Origin: Macrobrachium rosenbergii
Taxonomy: Eukaryota; Arthropoda; Malacostraca; Decapoda; Palaemonidae
Assembly: GCF_040412425.1 (NCBI RefSeq)
Contig: NC_089742.1
Span: 73,422,125 to 73,486,124 of the forward strand
DNA length: 64,000 nt
Reading direction: 5' to 3'
The notes under the pieces are model-generated. The model ran no database searches. It was not told the DNA's origin and saw only the letters and a program-made list of their open reading frames with translations. The position numbers and the translations under genes were made by a program. How positions within the stretch are numbered: the stretch's first letter is position 1; the number at the start of each line of letters is the position of its first letter. Positions 38,071 through 50,150 of the stretch are shown one piece after another.

Positions 38071-38438
38071 TAGTTTTCTGTAAAATAAAACTATTGAGAA
38101 GGCTATTTGTCCGTCCGTCCGCACTTTTTCTGTCTGCCCTCAGATCTTAAAAACTGCTGAGGCTAGAGGGCTGAAAATTGGTATGTTGGTCATCCACCCT
38201 CCAATCATCAAACATACCAAAATTCAGCCCTCTAGCCTCGGTAGTTTTTATTTTATTTAAAGTTACAGTCAGCCATGATCGTGCGTCTGGCACAGCTGTA
38301 GGTGCCAACAACACAGGCCACCACCGGGACGTGGCTGAGATATTAATGGACCGCGGCTGAGAGTTTCACACAGCATTATACGCTGTACTGAAAACTCGAT
38401 TGCGCTGAAGTAACTTCAGCGCATTTTTTACTCGTTTA
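38071..38438 (+). repeat. R2 multi-hairpin element with paired H2 changes
   Basis: Full-length R2. In H2 the left arm reads GGGCTGAAAATTGG and the right arm CCAAAATTCAGCCC, where other copies have GGGCTGCAAATTGG and CCAAATTGCAGCCC. The C-to-A at 38174 is matched by G-to-T at 38224, which restores the pair. The terminal hairpin is GCGCTGAAG...CTTCAGCGC, where a C-to-T on the left is likewise matched by G-to-A on the right. Confidence 0.9.
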
Positions 38439-38755
38439 AATGACACATCGACAATTATTATAACGGCGTGATCCCTATAATTAAAAGACAAGCGAGATGT
38501 TGCTGATCACTGTCACTGAATCTGCAAGAGAAGGCAAGCAACAGCCATCGCTTCTCAACGTGAGAAACAGAAAAGAAAAGCGAACGGGACTGGACATTTA
38601 TGACCTAGGGTGAGCTATTAGGCAACCCTCTGTCCTCCCCAAAAACCATTAGACGCAAAATACTGGAAGATCGTTTTCCATTTGAGCAGTTCTAAAATAT
38701 GAACTTTTTTTCATTATAAATGAGTCCCTTTCTCTTTGCTTACAATAAAGTGTTT
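38439..38755. other. Spacer between two R2 copies
   Basis: Nothing recognised; separates two same-strand R2 copies by about 320 bp. Confidence 0.4.
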
Positions 38756-39088
38756 TTAGTTTTCTGTAAAAGAAAACTATTGAGATGGCTATTTGTCTGT
38801 CCGTCCGCACGTTTTCTGTCCGCTCTCAGATCTTAAAAACTACTAAGGCTAGAGGGCTGCAAATTGGTATGTTGATCATCCACCCTCCAATCATCAAACG
38901 TACCAAATTGCAGCCCTCTAGCCTCGGTAGTTTTTATTTTATTTACGGTTGAAGTTAGCCTTAATCGTGCATCTGGCACCGCAACAACACAGGCCACCAC
39001 GGCCGGCTGAGTGTTCATTATATGCCGTACAGAAAACTCGATTGCGCCGAAGAAACTTCGGCGCATTTTTTACTTGTTATCGTTTGTT
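38756..39088 (+). repeat. R2 multi-hairpin element
   Basis: Has H1, H2 (CTAAGGCTAGAGGGCTGC...GCAGCCCTCTAGCC) and a perfect terminal hairpin GCGCCGAAG/CTTCGGCGC followed by ATTTTTTACTTGTT. The segment between H2 and the terminus is shortened (GGCCGGCTGAGTGTTC). Confidence 0.9.
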
Positions 39089-39978
39089 GACAAAACTAGT
39101 AACTTTGTCTACGCGCTTTTGTCTGATGGCTGATACAGATCACCTGTTCCATGCAAGTTCAAGCAATGTGGAGTCATATTCACAGAAACCAGGCTGCTTC
39201 GAAAGAATAACACTTTTCCTTTGCCCGAGTGTCTTGTAACAATGATATGCCAGTCTTTTATTACGGAAAAATTAAATATGATGAAACAATAATGAAATTA
39301 AATTAAACTGGTGAAAAGGGGGGTCAGGGGGTAGGCAGGAATGCAGTAAGAATGATCACGTCGCTGGTCCCGCCTGACTGCTTCATTCTGCAGCTTTAAA
39401 AGAACAAACAACACGAACATTACCATTAAGAATGATTTAAATGGCGACATATGACGCCTAGTGTTTGCAAATTAATTGCGAAATATGCTTTGTCAACAAA
39501 AGCCTTCAAATCAATGGCCGTTCTGTGCCTTCCTGTCGTGCATGATTGCGTGGCATAATGCGTCTGTTCATTTGTGACGTTGAAGAACACTCGTCTCAAA
39601 TATTTTTATTAACTTATGACTTTATTCCACTATGACACAGCTGCTCCTCATATTTCTCGAGGAGTTTTGCGACTTATGTTTTTGGCCTTTTAGGCTCAAA
39701 GGAACGTTGAAATGCCCACTGATGCTCGGTCAAGTCTGAACAAAATGGAAATCACAAAAAAATAAAGACAACTCCAAGTGCAGGTGTAGAAAAGAATTCG
39801 GGTGAAAAGATAACGGGAAAAAACGCTGATATGATTCAGAGGCATTCAAATAATATTTGGTTGCCCTCGTAAATTAATTTTCCTCATCAGCCTTCCAATA
39901 AAGAGGGAAAATTGTTACAGAAAGATGAGCCCTGCTCAAACGCATCGACCGGAAACCTTATCCTCCTCCTCCTCCCCC
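39089..39978. other. Apparently single-copy DNA with POU/homeodomain-like motif
   Basis: About 39420-39600 contains TTTGCAAATTAATTGCG, an octamer-like and ATTA-type composite motif, in sequence that looks neither repetitive nor coding. It could be a regulatory element; motif presence alone is weak evidence. The rest shows nothing. Confidence 0.3.
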
Positions 39979-39979
39979 T

Positions 39980-40051
<72 letters not shown>
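39979..40051. repeat. (CT)n microsatellite
   Basis: About 34 CT units preceded by a short TCCTCCTCC tract. Confidence 0.97.
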
Positions 40052-40052
<1 letters not shown>

Positions 40053-40617
40053 ACGTCATACTTTACAAAGTAAGTTTGTTCAGCACTGCCGAGTCGAAAT
40101 TTCTTTAGAGGCCACGAACCAGCCATATTATGCATTTGCCATTTTATGGTCGAATGTTCCCTTGAACGAGCTGTTTTTACGGCATCGAATGGCTCCTGTC
40201 TTTGCTCTGGAGACTGCTGGGAATGATTCCGACACCTTGGTGCCTCCCTTTTGGCCACCGCGGAATGACAGTTCTTATACAGATACCAGTAAATATTGCC
40301 AACACATAAATGTTGGACGGAATGTATCTTCTTATATGGAAGAAAAAACTTCAACCTTTTGCCTTTCCAGTACCTGTGGTCAGTAAAATAGAAAAAAATA
40401 CATGGGCTAAGATACAAAATATATAAAATTCTATATAAAGATACATATTTATCTAATGCTTATATATTAAATAATACGGACCGTGTACATATACAAGTAC
40501 TAGCACATAAAAAACATGAGAATTGGATGTGTATATAATCGTTTTATCCAATACTGTGCACTATACATACAATATATAGTACTGCAAGTGAGCAGATAGA
40601 TATATACATATTTTATA

Positions 40618-40620
<3 letters not shown>
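40052..40620. other. Intergenic DNA, nothing recognised
   Basis: An open frame spans the CT array (as Ser-Leu repeats) and continues to 40386, but the downstream 115 codons show no recognisable domain. Confidence 0.4.
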
Positions 40621-40684
<64 letters not shown>

Positions 40685-40698
40685 TACATATATATATA

Positions 40699-40763
<65 letters not shown>
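40621..40763. repeat. (TA)n microsatellite
   Basis: Two TA blocks separated by CATATATACATATATATACTG. Confidence 0.96.
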
Positions 40764-40764
<1 letters not shown>

Positions 40765-41410
40765 GTATATATAGAATATAATGTTGTGTGAGTGTGTGTA
40801 ATCGTATTCCATTAATAGCATCATTATAAACAATATTTCCTCTCTGTTAAATAATGTAGCTAGAAAATTACTTCTTGTAAGTGTTTATTAAAAAAAAACG
40901 ACAATCCATATCGTTGCCTGTATCAGCATTTGCGGAGTACTATATAGCATAAATCCTTACCAACGAAATACGGAACAACGAATGAAATTAAGGATACTTA
41001 ATCTGCTGTAATGCTACGCTCTTTTTTTACGAAATGTCTTATCCTCGGTTAAAAAGTAAGGAAGCTTCTGTTAATACACTGAAAAGGAAAGTAAAAATGG
41101 CTTCCATTTCCATCCTGAAGGATAATGTTCTTTCTCGACAGGAGAACGATGTCGCGCTGTCACTGGATACAAAAAACTTGCTGCAGGGAATTTTGGTATT
41201 TGTACCCGGTAATACTATTTTGGTGCTAACTATTCATTCTTGGAAACCGTTTCCGTCCCGAGCGATGCTGTCTTTATCTAGGTGAAGTAAACGGCAGGGT
41301 TAAATGTCAGGTTATCCATCTCTTATCATTTTCTGTTGATGGCCCCCCTCCGGCCTTTTTCTCGCCTGTTTCTCCGCCTAGAGCGCTCCTCCGCATTCCT
41401 GTCAGTAAGA
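40764..41410. other. Intergenic DNA, nothing recognised
   Basis: An 83-codon open frame (41034-41285) has no motif I recognise. Confidence 0.4.
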
Positions 41411-41411
41411 A

Positions 41412-41502
<91 letters not shown>

Positions 41503-41598
41503 CATGTACATATATATGTCTATATACACACGTATATATATGTGTATATATATGTTCATATATATATTTATATATATATATATATATACATATATATA
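41411..41598. repeat. Compound (CA)n(TA)n microsatellite
   Basis: About 40 bp of CA, then TA with several GTATAC/CATATG interruptions. Confidence 0.97.
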
Positions 41599-41649
41599 GG
41601 AAAAGGTAGGAAGCGCATTAGGATTAGCCATTGATACGGAAGTCCTTCC

Positions 41650-41728
41650 TTCCCCGTCTGGATTCGAACCCACTCATGAAAGTAAGAATGAGGTTTCCGT
41701 AACCGACCACGGCGCATCGTGGGAAACG
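41650..41728 (-). repeat. tRNA-like SINE head
   Basis: On the minus strand GTGGTCGGTTACGGAAACC is followed about 25 nt later by GAGTGGGTTCGAATCCAGAC, a near-perfect B box. It sits between a TA array and an A-run (41740-41754). Lacking a second copy, I cannot define its borders; a tRNA gene is unlikely because the cloverleaf arms do not close by eye. Confidence 0.5.
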
Positions 41729-41849
41729 GCTACACTACTAAAAAAAAAAAAAAAATGCACGGGACAAAAAGTGCAAGTGGTTTGTCGAAATAAGAAGACA
41801 GTATCTGGAAAACGTTTCTCCTCATTACAACCCTTTCTTGCCCTAACTG

Positions 41850-42207
41850 ACAGTGGTTCTCAAACTGGGGGTAATTACCCCCGTCAGGGATTTAATGAAG
41901 CCGTTTCTGGGGGTAACGAGGTACTTTCTAAAAGTAAAATTAAGTAAATTCATAAATAATAATCATAAATAAATTAATTAATTAATTAATTAATAATGCA
42001 GAAGTAAACAGAATCATTTCTACCATAATTATGCAAGTTATACCCCCAACATTCGTTTTCTTCAATCCCGAAATTAAGCATTCCAATATTTTTCTTTCCT
42101 TTATATAATAACTTCACATAACTGAACAAGAATGGGGTAGGGGTAATGGTGATCTCCCACACCAGTGCCGGGGTAGATAACGACACCAACAAATCTGAGA
42201 ACCACTG
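41850..42207. mobile_element. R8 hAT-type MITE
   Basis: Begins CAGTGGTTCTCAAACTGGGG (41851) and ends TCTGAGAACCACTG (42207). Internal blocks GAAGCCGTTTCTGGGGGTAA and TATATAATAACTTCACATAA match the copy at 56608-56983. The flanks CCTAACTG and CCTAACAG agree at 7 of 8 positions if an extra A is allowed at the left end. Confidence 0.88.
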
Positions 42208-42754
42208 CCTAACAGAACTATTACTAATCTAATTACGTACCTCTTGTGGAAAGCCTTCCGTAGCGGCACTGCTCCAGCGGCAAACAAAAGGAAAATCTGA
42301 TATCAACATGAATTTCCTAACAAAGCCAGCGAAGGTCCTCTGGCCGCTTCGCAAGAGGCCCTTTGTTAAATTCTTATCCGGGTAAACCTCTACTAAATAG
42401 AAAAGAATGGAAGCCGCCAAAGAATCGAGGGTTTTTAGCTGTGGCTTTGAGGCCGAATATAAACACGCCACTTCAAAGGATGAAGTCGTCGTCGTCTTCT
42501 TCTTGGGCAGCCTTTTCTCTTGCGCTGTTGTTGTTTTTGTTGTTGTTCTTGTTCTTGTTGCTGCTCCTGATTCTGATGGTGCTGCTGCGGATTAGGGTTT
42601 TGTTCGAACTCTCTTGATATACGTAGGTCTTCTGCAGCAACAGACTGAAACGTATTCTTACAAAACAATATTTAAAAAGAATCGGTTGTCATTGAAATCT
42701 TAAACCAGTAAACTAGTAAACTATAATGCATAATGGGTTTGTCTATTTTTTCGG

Positions 42755-42756
<2 letters not shown>
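42208..42756. other. Intergenic DNA with short GTT-rich tract
   Basis: Imperfect GTCGTC and TTGTTCTTGTTG triplet runs at about 42485-42580; no gene. Confidence 0.4.
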
Positions 42757-43295
<539 letters not shown>

Positions 43296-43296
43296 T

Positions 43297-44029
<733 letters not shown>

Positions 44030-44318
44030 ACTAGTTCCTCGTTGGGAGAGTGGGTTCCGTTCTCGGCTAGCACTCTGCTGGCTGCGAGTTCGAATCTCCG
44101 ACCGGCCAATGAAGAATAAGAGGAATTTTTTCTGGTGATAGAGATTCATTTCTCGCTATAATGTGGTTCGGATTCCACAATAAGCTGTAGGTCCCGTTGC
44201 TAGGTAACCAGTTGGTTCTTAGCCACGTAAAATATATGCAATCCTTCGGGCCAGGCCTAGGGGAGTTGTTAATCAGCTCAGTGGTCTGGTTAAACTAAGG
44301 TATACTTAACTTTTTTTT
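44030..44318 (+). repeat. S1 tRNA-derived SINE, well preserved
   Basis: Head TTCCTCGTTGGGAGAGTGGG, B box GCGAGTTCGAATCTCC, body CACAATAAGCTGTAGGTCCC, 3' end CTAAGGTATACTTAAC followed by a T-run. No convincing TSD found. Confidence 0.9.
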
Positions 44319-44689
44319 CTCGATTCCTCTTCTGATTTGCGCGCTCAAATTGAACCATACTTGGAGCTATTTTCGGAAATGTTCATAAGCATGACTGAAG
44401 ATTTAGTGGGCACTTCTAAGAGTAGAAACAAAAATAACATTTTAACATACCCTGGTTGCTGCATGTCGGAAATTTCACTTCACTGTGCAAAATTCCATTC
44501 TATTCCAGGTACCAAAGAATTGCAGGTAACTGTAAAAAAAATTTGACATGCCTATGGAGGAAAATATTTCAGAACGTTTTGGGAATTCAAGTGAGTTTTA
44601 ACATCATCATGAAGTTGACAGATCTAAAGTCAAAAAGTATAAACCATCCTACTGAATACACACACACACACGTTGTGTATATAAATTTC
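44319..44689. other. Intergenic DNA, nothing recognised
   Basis: Two overlapping short open frames (44337-44546, 44456-44770) without recognisable motifs. Confidence 0.4.
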
Positions 44690-44755
44690 TGGCTCACATC
44701 AGGATCGAACCCAAGTCTTTCAATTGAAAAGCAACGCCGCTGCCCACTATATAAG
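44690..44755 (-). repeat. tRNA-like SINE head beside (TA)n
   Basis: On the minus strand TATAGTGGGCAGCGGCGTTG is followed by GACTTGGGTTCGATCCTGAT, an A/B-box pair with tRNA-like spacing. A TA array lies directly upstream of it on that strand. Confidence 0.5.
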
Positions 44756-44756
44756 T

Positions 44757-44761
44757 ATATT

Positions 44762-44808
<47 letters not shown>

Positions 44809-44898
44809 TATAAATATAAATATAATATATATAAATATAAATATATATATATGTGTATGTATATATATATATGTGTGTGTATATTATACATATAAATG
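44757..44898. repeat. (TA)n with TAAATA and GTGTAT interruptions
   Basis: About 140 bp. Confidence 0.95.
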
Positions 44899-45345
44899 GA
44901 TGTATGTACTCTGTGTGTGTGTTCCAGCATAACTCTGAAATGCATTGAGCAATTTCAATCAAACTTGGTATACATATGACTTGCTATCTGGAAAACAATA
45001 CTGTGGGGGTGGGGTAAGACATCACTAGCACCGAAGGGCACCAAAGGGGGTTAGGGGTGGGAAGGGCTTTCTTGAAACGGGGCTGGTTCTGCTATAGACT
45101 TAATAACTAAATATACCGTACGGGTTTATCTTACCTCATTTCGGTATACATATGACCTACTATCTGGAAAAGAATACTGTCGGGGTAAGACATCACTGGT
45201 ACCAAAGGGGGTGGGGGTGGGAAGGGGGTGACATGTATCTTTCCAATCCATAGGTTTCGAGGTTGCTGAGATGAAAAGTGACCCTCCCGATGCCCTTTAA
45301 GTCCAAGTTCAGCCCCGATAGGAATGGGGGTGAGAAGGGGTGAAA
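44899..45345 (+). repeat. R7-family element, single-copy form
   Basis: GGTATACATATGAC occurs at about 44967 and 45142 (a ~175-bp internal duplication including GGGTAAGACATCACT). The last ~135 bp (GGGAAGGGGGTGACATG...CCCGATAGGAATGGGGG) match the 149-bp unit at 11656-12320. This suggests the tandem array expanded from one domain of a longer dispersed element. Confidence 0.75.
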
Positions 45346-45395
45346 AATAAAATGTCAAAAATACTGAGCAATGTAACTGAAGCAACTATCTTAAC

Positions 45396-45397
<2 letters not shown>

Positions 45398-45446
<49 letters not shown>
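45398..45446. repeat. (GA)n microsatellite
   Basis: About 24 units. Confidence 0.97.
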
Positions 45447-45449
<3 letters not shown>

Positions 45450-45498
45450 ATTGCTTGTCATTCAGGGTTTTGCCGGGCAGCGCTGGGTTGGTCAGCCA

Positions 45499-45499
45499 G

Positions 45500-45595
<96 letters not shown>

Positions 45596-45618
45596 TACAC
45601 GTATATATAAATTATGTG
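45499..45618. repeat. (TA)n microsatellite
   Basis: About 95 bp pure TA then mixed TACACGTATATA. Confidence 0.97.
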
Positions 45619-45626
45619 TATATACG

Positions 45627-45727
45627 AGGTGTTTTAAAAATATCCAACCTTTATTCATAAAAAATACTCGTATTCAGATGTAACAATCTTACACTAATCT
45701 CCTTTAAAGTAGTCCCCTTGGGTCTGC
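45627..45727 (-). pseudogene. 3' end of a mariner-like transposon (transposase C-terminus)
   Basis: Minus-strand translation gives VWQTQGDYFKGD, stop, [16 protein letters not shown]-x-G-D is a C-terminal hallmark of mariner-type transposases (family knowledge). The outer end, TACGAGGTGTTTTAAAAATA, looks like a mariner terminal repeat next to a TA dinucleotide. The rest of the transposase is missing: LINE-derived sequence begins within about 10 bp. Confidence 0.55.
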
Positions 45728-45734
45728 CACACAC

Positions 45735-47340
45735 TTCTCCTGGCTAAGTTTTATCTCCTACAAATCTCCGTTCATGCCAAGCCTCCTTTCTCACAGCTCT
45801 CATCAAAGTAGGTCAGGGTCTTACAACTGTTCTGGTGTTCACAGGAGCCCTGGTGACACTATCTCGTACTGTCCTCCCAGTTGTCTAATATTTTTCATCG
45901 CTTTGCGCATACTGTCTCCATTATTTCTGTTTTTCTTAGATTCATTGCAAGTCCCATTTCTCTAGATAGATGATGCAATGCTTTTAAGGAAGCAATTCTT
46001 AAATCTTTTGTGTTCTGATGATTAAAGTAGCTCCATCTGCATATTCTAAGCTTGCCAAGTTTTTATTGTTACTCCAGTCTAAACTTTTTCTTCTATCTCT
46101 AACCACTTTTGTCATTGTCATTTCAATTAACTTCAAGTATTTAACGGGAATGCCACAGTGATGCAAGACCTTCAATAACATTGGTCTGTAGACGCTGTCC
46201 AATGCATTCTCATTTCATAAAAAGCTAGCAGCAGGGGACTTTTAAATTCTATACACTGGTGCACAATTTCTACAAATACATTTAAAAAAACATTTGGCCT
46301 ATTTGTTAATTTTAAGTATTTTATTAGCGTCTTTCTCCAGGTGACTGAGAATAAGCACGCAGAATATTTTCATTATAACTGACGTAAATGCGATGCTTCT
46401 ATAGTTATCACATTCAGTCAGGTCCGCATCCTTGGGCACTTTTACCATGAATTCCCATTTCCATCACCACACTCTCTTCTTCATTCTACATTCAGCAAGA
46501 GAGGCGATCGAGGTGCCATTCCAGTTTCAGCTAAAATCATCTCCGCAGTGATTCTATCATAACATGGTGTCTTCCATCTATATTATTAATTCCACTTCAA
46601 AAGCTGTGTATTTAGTCATAAGCATTTTCAATTCTTGTATATTAATCCTCATACATCTTATTCATGACCTCAGAAAAATGTTTAACCAATATTGCCTTCC
46701 TTCTTTTTCTGATATTCCGTTGATCCATCCCTTCTTTAGACAGGTATTTTCCATTGCTTAAATACATGACATTTATGTCATGTCAGAAAAATCATCAGCC
46801 TGTTTGTCTTTTACTGATATGATCCATCCCTTCTCAGGTTTTTTTCTTGATCTTTGTCTAACTTCACTGTTTTCTATATTTCTCTTTTTTTTTCTTGATT
46901 GAACACTTTCTAGGATTGGCATATTTTATTTGCAATCTTTCTCTTGTCCCTGCAGTTTGCCTATATATACCTTTTTTCTTTATTATATCCCAAGGTCTCA
47001 TCCGATATCCAAGGTTTCCTTCTGTTACTTTTTACCCCATGTCACAGTACTTCTTTTCCAGCAGAGTGATACACATTCTTGATGTTAAAGCAGTCCTCAC
47101 TAATTGTCTGTTCCTCCTCAGATGTGGTTTCTAGAACTGCAGAGTTATTTCGACATCCAGTTGCAAAAAGCCTCTTGATGCTCTTCTTCAAGAAGCTTTA
47201 CTGCATCAAGCCTTCTTTTTGTCATCTTTTTGCTAAAAGATGACGACGCAGAGGGGACTGATGGCATAAAATAGTACATAAGGCTGCAAACTCCGGAAAG
47301 TTTTTTATAAGGGTATGGGCACCAGAACCCTTTCACGTCG
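45735..47340 (-). pseudogene. Degenerate LINE (RTE/CR1-like) ORF2 with reverse transcriptase remnants
   Basis: Reading leftward, signatures appear in the expected order but in several frames. KRRLDAVKLLEEEHQEAF (about 47230-47160) resembles the R-F-D-x-x-K-L-x-x-x-E-x-x-x-x-F linker. YDRITAEMILAETG (about 46560) resembles G-x-D-x-I-x-A-E-M-[IL] of the RT start. LLLAFYE (about 46235), GIPVKYLKLIEMTMTKVV (46140-46090), LEYADGATLI (46046-46017; the catalytic Y-A-D-D is D-G here) and MGLAMNLRKTEIM (about 45950) follow. Frameshifts, stops and an apparent deletion between the VRD and DWSNN segments show it is inactive. Homology is clear in the RT part and tentative upstream of about 46600. Confidence 0.75.
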
Positions 47341-47733
47341 CCTTATGTGCTATCTACAATCAGGAACGCTTTAGTACCACACACACACATTGGAAGGGCA
47401 TGGAATGATGTAAATGAGAGAATTACTCGTCGAAAATATGACAATTTTTGGATGTCTGTACCGACAAAAAGCGTTTCAAATAAAGAAGCTTTACATACTT
47501 TAAAACAAAGATAAGTGATAAAATTCAGGTTGGGAGTACATCCATTCCAATACCGTAACAGAACAGGCAAGTACAGTAATTTGCTGTATATTTACATGTA
47601 GTGTTTGAGAATATTTTTATGTTTACATCTGTGATCTACTCGTATGTATCTAAATTATGAGTATTATAAAAAAGGACCTCTCATTTAGTATTCAGCATTG
47701 TACATTATCCAAATGGTTTTAAGAACCTGCTTT
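47341..47733. other. Intergenic DNA, nothing recognised
   Basis: May still hold unrecognisable LINE sequence; no motif seen. Confidence 0.35.
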
Positions 47734-48110
47734 TTAGTTTACTGCAAAACAAAACTATTGAGATGGCTATTTGTCTGTCTGTCCGTCAGCCCTCAGATCT
47801 TAAAAACTACTGAGGCTAGAGGGCTGCAAATTGGTATGTTGATCATCCACCCTCCAATCATCAAACATACCAAATTGCAACTCTCCAGCCTCAGTAGGTT
47901 TTATTTTATTTAAGGTTAAAGTTAGCCATGACCGTACGTCTGGCAGCGCTTTCTGGAGGCGTGCGACGCACCCTTACTCTACCGCATCCAGGGGCAACTG
48001 AAGGACTACCGGTCGGTAGTAGTTGATAGTTTTATACAGCATTATACTGTAAGTTGTACACAAAACTCGTTTGCACAGAAGAAATTTCGGCGCATTTTTT
48101 ACTTGTTTAA
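47734..48110 (+). repeat. R2 multi-hairpin element, variant middle segment
   Basis: H1 is altered (AGTTTACTGCAAAACAAAACT). H2 is present, with right-arm changes. The segment after GCGTCTGGCAGCGC is replaced by unrelated sequence (GGAGGCGTGCGACGCACC...). The terminal hairpin is degraded (ACAGAAG...ATTTCGGCGC). Confidence 0.85.
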
Positions 48111-48518
48111 TTGCTCATACGCTGAAGCACAAGGTAGTGACTCATTTTGATTTAAAGCCTGTTATCCTGATTAAATTACCTATCGGGGTTAGAGAGTGGG
48201 ATTTGCTTGGGGCTTTGGGTGCAGATATTGGACTTTACTTGTAATTGCATGATAACTGTATTTCTATTACTTACCATTTCTAACTGTGGACTTAATTTAG
48301 TTAAAGAAACAATGAGGTTTTGAATACCTACAAGGCCTAAAATTAATTTTGAATCTCCAGCACGAAGAACGATGGGAATAACAACAGGATGATCCATGGA
48401 GAACTCCAAAGCTCAACCAATGATTAAAAGAGACCACAATTGAGAGTGGCAATGGAGAATAACCCCTCAAGAAGGTAATGAAGATATACAAGATATAATA
48501 ATAAAATCCGAGAGAATC
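48111..48518. other. Intergenic DNA, nothing recognised
   Basis: No coding or shared repeat content seen. Confidence 0.4.
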
Positions 48519-48770
48519 TGATCTTGTTTGTCCTCCCCGGGGTGACAGTAGATGACACAGCCACCCACCTCCTGCAAACCTGTTTGTCTGCCCCAGGTGG
48601 AGGCGGGGTAGGTAGGGGAACGGGAGGGTAGGGGAGACATCCACCCTTCCCCTGCAAACCTGTTTGTCCGCCCCGGGCGGGGGCAGGGTAAGTAGGAGAT
48701 CGGGAGGGTAGGCGAGACTGCAGTCCCCGGGTTCCAACGCGCATAGCAAGCGTCAACAAGCTCGTTATAA
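48519..48770 (-). repeat. R3 element with tandem units
   Basis: Minus-strand R3 starting AACGAGCTTGTTGACGCTTG at 48769 and GTTGGAACCCGG. Two GGGCGGACAAACAGG units follow, and the end is AGGACAAACAAGATC followed by TTTTATTATTAT. The pieces of open frame here are read-through of the repeat. Confidence 0.87.
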
Positions 48771-49511
48771 TATATAAGGCAAAGGAGTTCTGGGCTGGAA
48801 GAAAGAAAATACATTCTACAAAAGATACTGAGACTTTTGATGACCTATTTATTGTTCTGAGCAGACATGTTTGAATAATAAATGAAACTCAACATGACAA
48901 AAGAGCATCCAGAGAGAAATGTTAGATAGTAAAGGTCCCCTTATGTACTGTATCGAAGAACATCAGCAAATCACTAGCAAAAACCTAAAGGATCTATTCC
49001 AGCTATACCTACACCACGCTGACTTGAGACTGGCACTTTTTAACCACTTGAAAATGAAATAGTACTCTCTTTGTGAAAGGAAATTACCAGGTGGCGTGCG
49101 CTCTTCGATTATCTACCAGTTTATGTGTTTCTAAATGCAATTTGTAACATGTAGGTTCAAGTGTAAAAAATAAATCTTTCAAAATAAATCAACACAAAGC
49201 CTGTTATTTCAAGGACAGCCGCGCCACTGGCAAGGCTTCTACAGCCAGCAGTACGAGGAAATTATATAATTACCGGTAGACTAAAGCAACTGCAATCTGA
49301 CAGGATTTTAAAATACTCAAGAAGATTTCTCAGAATGAACAATACTTAGAACTTTAGGATGTATATATTCTTATCGGAATGAAAACATTTTTTATATACA
49401 AATGAATGTTCATTCTCTTCGTGGTTATGTACTCAGAATCTTACTGTACTATTAATTTATATTTTAATATAAATGGCATGTCTGTATCTTGTTTTGTTTT
49501 TTATTTTTCAT
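48771..49511. other. Intergenic DNA, nothing recognised
   Basis: No coding or shared repeat content seen. Confidence 0.4.
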
Positions 49512-49711
49512 TGATAATGGCACGCTGTTGGCCCAGCGCTCGACTCTCCGACCGGCCAATGAAGAATTAAAGGAATTTATTTCTGGTGATAGAAATTCAT
49601 TTGGTTCATAATTCACCTTTAAATTTAAATCGGGCCAGCCCTAGGAGAGCTGTTAATCAGCTCAGTGGTCTGGTTAAACTAAGATATACTTTTTTTTCTG
49701 ATAATGGCACC
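49512..49711 (+). repeat. S1 SINE with an internal replacement, TSD preserved
   Basis: Between TGATAATGGCAC copies (about 49513-49524 and 49700-49711) lies an S1 with head piece GCGCTCGACTCTCCGACCGG and 3' piece CGGGCCAGCCCTAGGAGAGC. The middle (CACAATAAGC...GTAAAATAA) is gone; ATTCACCTTTAAATTTAAA occupies that place. The same ATTCACCTTTAAATTTA lies at about 49740-49756 in the 3' flank. Confidence 0.85.
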
Positions 49712-50093
49712 AGCAAGTGTCAGAACGTCAATGGTTGTAATTCACCTTTAAATTTATATGTCGACGTAGATTCCGGAGATCGCCATCCAGATGGTCGAAA
49801 CATGTGGACAGAAAGAGCATTAAAATACCAGACAGACGTCAGAAAAAGAAAAAAGAAGAAATACCACCAAAAATACTACCAAGAAATTCTACGGATTTAC
49901 ATCCCATGTTTCAATAGCCTGCTATAATGCTTTGAAATAAAGAATTTCTGCTGTATGAAATACGCTGTTTCATCCATCGAAATATGAACATTGGACAATT
50001 ATTGATTAATATTGATGTGCAGGAAACGCGAATTGTTAGAACTGAGAAAACTCAGTATGAAATCAATTCGCAAATGCATCCATTTTATTCAAC
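49712..50093. other. Intergenic DNA, nothing recognised
   Basis: Contains the donor-like ATTCACCTTTAAATTTA patch noted for the preceding SINE. Confidence 0.4.
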
Positions 50094-50095
50094 AA

Positions 50096-50149
<54 letters not shown>

Positions 50150-50150
50150 C
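50094..50150. repeat. (TAA)n microsatellite
   Basis: About 18 units. Confidence 0.97.

Noticed and set aside
48297..48814. Overlapping Pro-rich open frames of 110-150 codons on the minus strand
   Set aside because: They lie in the GC-rich R3 tandem units; the same peptides appear in other frames and R3 copies.
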